Positions 7,289 through 9,357 of a stretch of 9,357 nt of DNA are shown piece after piece (the stretch's first letter is position 1; each line of letters opens with the position of its first letter). Origin of the DNA: an uncultured Lachnospiraceae bacterium. Lineage in GTDB: Bacteria; Bacillota; Clostridia; Lachnospirales; Lachnospiraceae. The notes beneath the pieces were generated by a model, which saw only the letters and a program-made list of their open reading frames with translations, was not told the DNA's origin and searched no databases. The position numbers were made by a program, and so were the translations under genes. The stretch is from positions 1 through 9,357 of the forward strand of contig CADBTX010000020.1 in the NCBI GenBank assembly GCA_902797705.1, written 5' to 3'.

Positions 7289-7292
7289 TAAA

Positions 7293-8387
7293 ATGGCTTC
7301 AGGCAGCAGGAAATCCAGAAAGAAGCGCAAGAAACGGACCATGCGCCGCGTGGTGTTCGTATTTGAGATTCTGGTAGTGCTCTTACTTGCAGTGGCATTG
7401 TACGTGGTTTACAGGCTTGATCTGGCGGACACGGGAAATAAGGAAACCGTAGTGAAGGCCAAGGTAAATGAAGAGGTACAGGCCCAGATAGATGATACGG
7501 AAAATGACGACTGGAGAATGGACGGATATACAAATATCGCCCTCTTCGGCGTGGATTCCAGAGATACGAATCTTGGAAAGGGTGCCAGGACCGATACCAT
7601 AATGGTGGCGTCCTTAAATAACAAGACCGGAGAAGTAAAACTCTGTTCTGTTTTCCGTGATACCTATCTCAATATCGGAAACGACACATATAACAAGGCC
7701 AACTCGGCGTATTCCAACGGAGGACCGGAGCAGGCCATCCAGATGCTGAATATGAATCTGGATATGGATATTGACGAATATGTTACCGTGGGATTCAAGG
7801 CTCTGGTGGACACCATCGATGACCTTGGGGGCGTACAGGTGGATATCAGCGAGGAAGAGATCCATTTCCTCAACGACTACCAGATCGGTACGGCAGAGGC
7901 CATTGGTATAAAGCAGAGCGATATAGTGAATGTGACAGAGAGCGGACCCCAGACTCTGAATGGACTGCAGGCCACCTCTTACTGCCGTATCAGATATACC
8001 AAGGGCGACGACTTTAAGAGGGCAGAGAGACAGAGGACGGTACTGACCCAGGTGGCGGAAAAGGCCATGTCGTCGGATATCTCCACCCTGAATGATATCA
8101 TTGATGATATCTTCCCTCTCTGCAGCACCAGTTTTACAAAGGCGGAGATGGTGGAATATGCATCCAGAGTGGCCACCTATTCCATAGGAGAACAGAGCGG
8201 CTTCCCCTTTGAAAGGGTTACCGGAAATATGGGTAAGGCAGGAAGCTCCGTTGTGGCTGATGATTTCAAGCAGAATGTGGTAGAGTTCCATGAATTCCTC
8301 TTTGGGGATTCCGAGTATATGCCTTCCTCAACGGTGCAGACCATAAGTGATAAGATCGCAGCGGACAGGATGAAGAACGGTCTATAG
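7293..8387 (+). CDS. LytR-CpsA-Psr (LCP) family glycopolymer ligase
   Basis: 364 residues from the ATG at 7293. A very basic cytoplasmic tail (1-19) is followed by one membrane segment (20-40), placing the rest outside the cell. The LCP domain runs from about 80 to 260: ALFGVDSRD (83-91), GARTDTIMVAS (97-107), the arginine-bearing FRDTYL (121-126), NKANSAYSNGG (134-144) and DDLGGVQVDI (176-185). The RIRYTKGDDFKRAERQR block (232-248) carries the phosphate-binding arginines. The usual Pro before the RDT motif is Phe here. LCP proteins transfer glycopolymers from undecaprenyl diphosphate to peptidoglycan, so this is the probable attachment step for the polymer built by the surrounding genes. The C-terminal 100 residues are an unrecognised extension. 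It has its own promoter and is the first gene of the downstream group. A substrate other than this locus's polymer remains possible. Confidence 0.93.
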   Translation: MASGSRKSRKKRKKRTMRRVVFVFEILVVLLLAVALYVVYRLDLADTGNKETVVKAKVNEEVQAQIDDTENDDWRMDGYTNIALFGVDSRDTNLGKGARTDTIMVASLNNKTGEVKLCSVFRDTYLNIGNDTYNKANSAYSNGGPEQAIQMLNMNLDMDIDEYVTVGFKALVDTIDDLGGVQVDISEEEIHFLNDYQIGTAEAIGIKQSDIVNVTESGPQTLNGLQATSYCRIRYTKGDDFKRAERQRTVLTQVAEKAMSSDISTLNDIIDDIFPLCSTSFTKAEMVEYASRVATYSIGEQSGFPFERVTGNMGKAGSSVVADDFKQNVVEFHEFLFGDSEYMPSSTVQTISDKIAADRMKNGL

Positions 8388-8391
8388 GAAT

Positions 8392-9270
8392 ATGGGTGAT
8401 CGGAGCGCAGACATAGTGATACTGACATATAAGCCGGATGACAGATTTATCCGGCTTTCTTATATGCTTCAGAAGCAGAGCATAAAGCCCGGCAGGATCA
8501 TTGTGATAAATACGGAGGAAAAGTATTTCAATATGCCCCGGGACTTAAGGGAAGGACTTCCGGGACTGGAGGTACACCATATCTCCTCCAAAGAGTTCAA
8601 CCACGGCGCCACCAGAAATAAAGGGGCAGGCTACTCGGATTCGGAGTTCCTTATTTTTATGACCCAGGACGCTGTGCCGGAGGATGAGCACCTTCTGGAG
8701 GAACTGCAAAGACCCATGGAGGACAGTAAAGTGGCGGTGTCCTACGCAAGGCAGCTCCCTTCAGGAGAGGCCGGGGAGATAGAGCGCTTTAACAGGTTAT
8801 TTAACTACCCTGACAGGGACATACTGAAGACAAAAGAGGATATAAAAAAGCTTGGGATCAAAGCCCTGTTCTGCTCCGATGTCTGCGCCTGCTACAGGAG
8901 AAGCGTTTTTGACAGTCTTGGAGGCTTTGTATATACTGATTTCAATGAAGATATGATATTTGCGTACCATGCCCTGATGGCCGGGTACGGTATCTATTAT
9001 GCTTCCCGGGGGAAGGTCATTCACTCCCATGAGTATTCTCTTATGCAGCAGTTTAAGCGGAATATCGTCCTTGGCAGATCCCAGAGACGGCATCCCGAGG
9101 TATTTGGCGGCCTGGTAAGTGAAGGGGAGGGAAAGAAACTGGTAAAGGGCTGTATCTCCTATCTTCTAAAGAAGAGGAAGCCCTGGCTCATCCCTGTATT
9201 TGTTGCGCATTGCGCAGCCAGATATGCAGGGTTTCTGATCGGAAAGCATTTTGATCATCACGGAGAATAA
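8392..9270 (+). CDS. Family 2 glycosyltransferase, rhamnosyltransferase-like
   Basis: 292 residues with the pattern of the rhamnosyltransferase branch of GT2. It shows VILTYKPDD (9-17), EFNHGATRNKGA (68-79), FMTQDAVP (89-96) in the DxD position and SYARQLP (117-123). It continues with IERFNRLFNYP (130-140), LKTKEDIKKLGIKALFCSD (145-163), CYRRSVFDSLGGF (167-179), FNEDM (184-188), and HSHEYSLMQQFKR (211-223). These match a conserved series found in enzymes that add rhamnose or related sugars to O-antigen and capsule chains. The donor is inferred, not shown. A hydrophobic patch at 264-283 may sit on the membrane. It begins 4 bases after the LCP stop with only a weak, closely spaced AGGA, so translation is probably coupled to LCP. 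Its separation from the other glycosyltransferases by the promoter and LCP gene is unusual for a simple assembly cluster. Confidence 0.9.
   Translation: MGDRSADIVILTYKPDDRFIRLSYMLQKQSIKPGRIIVINTEEKYFNMPRDLREGLPGLEVHHISSKEFNHGATRNKGAGYSDSEFLIFMTQDAVPEDEHLLEELQRPMEDSKVAVSYARQLPSGEAGEIERFNRLFNYPDRDILKTKEDIKKLGIKALFCSDVCACYRRSVFDSLGGFVYTDFNEDMIFAYHALMAGYGIYYASRGKVIHSHEYSLMQQFKRNIVLGRSQRRHPEVFGGLVSEGEGKKLVKGCISYLLKKRKPWLIPVFVAHCAARYAGFLIGKHFDHHGE
9262..9265 (+). promoter_or_regulatory. Ribosome binding site of glmS
   Basis: GGAG lies 8 bases before the ATG at 9274 and overlaps the end of the preceding glycosyltransferase gene. Confidence 0.55.
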
Positions 9271-9273
9271 GAT

Positions 9274-9357
9274 ATGTGCGGAATAATCGGATATACCGGA
9301 AAAAACAAGGTTAAGCCCATAATAATCGACGCCCTCACAACCCTGGAGTACCGGGGT
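9274..9357 (+). CDS. glmS: Glutamine-fructose-6-phosphate aminotransferase (N-terminal start)
   Basis: Only the first 28 residues are in the window. They begin MCGIIGYTGK and end at LEYRG, the typical N-terminus of GlmS. The Cys after the start methionine becomes the N-terminal nucleophile that releases ammonia from glutamine. The full enzyme, about 600 residues, makes glucosamine-6-phosphate, the entry point to UDP-GlcNAc for peptidoglycan and for amino-sugar-containing polymers. Other class II amidotransferases such as PurF also begin MCGI, but LEYRG at this spacing favours GlmS. It starts 3 bases after the previous stop, so it is probably co-transcribed with the LCP and GT2 genes. There is no room for a glmS ribozyme leader directly upstream. 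Confidence 0.88.
   Translation, partial: MCGIIGYTGKNKVKPIIIDALTTLEYRG

Larger units (their letters stand above)
7200..7292 (+). other. Intergenic leader between the sugar phosphotransferase and LCP genes
   Basis: This 93-base stretch is noticeably more AT-rich than the coding sequence. It holds the promoter, a short leader from about 7241, and the LCP ribosome binding site. I see no stable hairpin with a T-run, so no intrinsic terminator is called, and no riboswitch-sized structure fits. Confidence 0.6.

Noticed and set aside
7257..7292. Upstream in-frame ATG for the LCP gene
   Set aside because: It lacks a ribosome site, whereas the ATG at 7293 has GAGGAAG at proper distance and gives a normal basic tail plus membrane anchor.
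7614..8291. 225-codon open frame on the minus strand inside the LCP gene
   Set aside because: It lies fully antisense to a gene with clear LCP motifs, has no recognisable motifs itself, and is explained by codon bias of the real gene.
9262..9273. glmS ribozyme upstream of glmS
   Set aside because: Only three non-coding bases separate glmS from the preceding gene; a ribozyme leader of that class needs well over 100.

Overview
The window looks like a piece of a low-to-mid GC Gram-positive chromosome, most likely a Clostridia/Lachnospiraceae-type Firmicute. Clues are AGG/AGA- and ATA-rich codon use, GGAG-type ribosome binding sites, tightly overlapping genes and an LCP (LytR-CpsA-Psr) protein. 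This placement is inferred from style and gene content only. All ten genes lie on the + strand, and almost every base is coding.

Layout: (1) 1-486, the C-terminal part of an SGNH/sialate-O-acetylesterase-like hydrolase. (2) 488-1273, a DPM1-like family 2 glycosyltransferase. (3) 1270-2052, a compact multi-pass membrane protein resembling the LPG-synthase-TM/UPF0104 family. (4) 2049-3485, a protein with an unrecognised N-terminal half and a choline-kinase/APH-like phosphotransferase C-terminal half. (5) 3491-4846, a GT2 enzyme with what looks like a degenerate second GT-A module. (6) 4843-5799, a WbbL/COG1216-type GT2. (7) 5796-7199, a polyprenyl-phosphate sugar phosphotransferase that starts lipid-linked glycan assembly. 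A 93-base gap follows, holding a near-consensus promoter. Then come (8) 7293-8387, an LCP ligase; (9) 8392-9270, a rhamnosyltransferase-like GT2; and (10) 9274 to the window end, the start of glmS.

Together this reads as a cell-surface glycopolymer (capsule or wall polysaccharide) locus. The phosphotransferase loads the first sugar on undecaprenyl phosphate and the GT2 enzymes extend it. The kinase-like and esterase-like proteins may add or remove substituents. The LCP protein would attach the finished polymer to peptidoglycan, and GlmS supplies amino-sugar precursor. No Wzx flippase, Wzy polymerase, ABC exporter or dTDP-rhamnose genes are in the window; they may lie outside it. Genes 2 to 7 are joined by four ATGA stop/start overlaps plus two gaps of 1-5 bases, so they are probably co-transcribed and translationally coupled. 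The promoter before the LCP gene suggests genes 8 to 10 can also be expressed separately.

I see no RNA genes, CRISPR arrays, insertion sequences or convincing terminators. The least ordinary items are the two-part kinase protein, the degenerate second module of gene 5, and the DPM1-like GT / small membrane protein / kinase trio.
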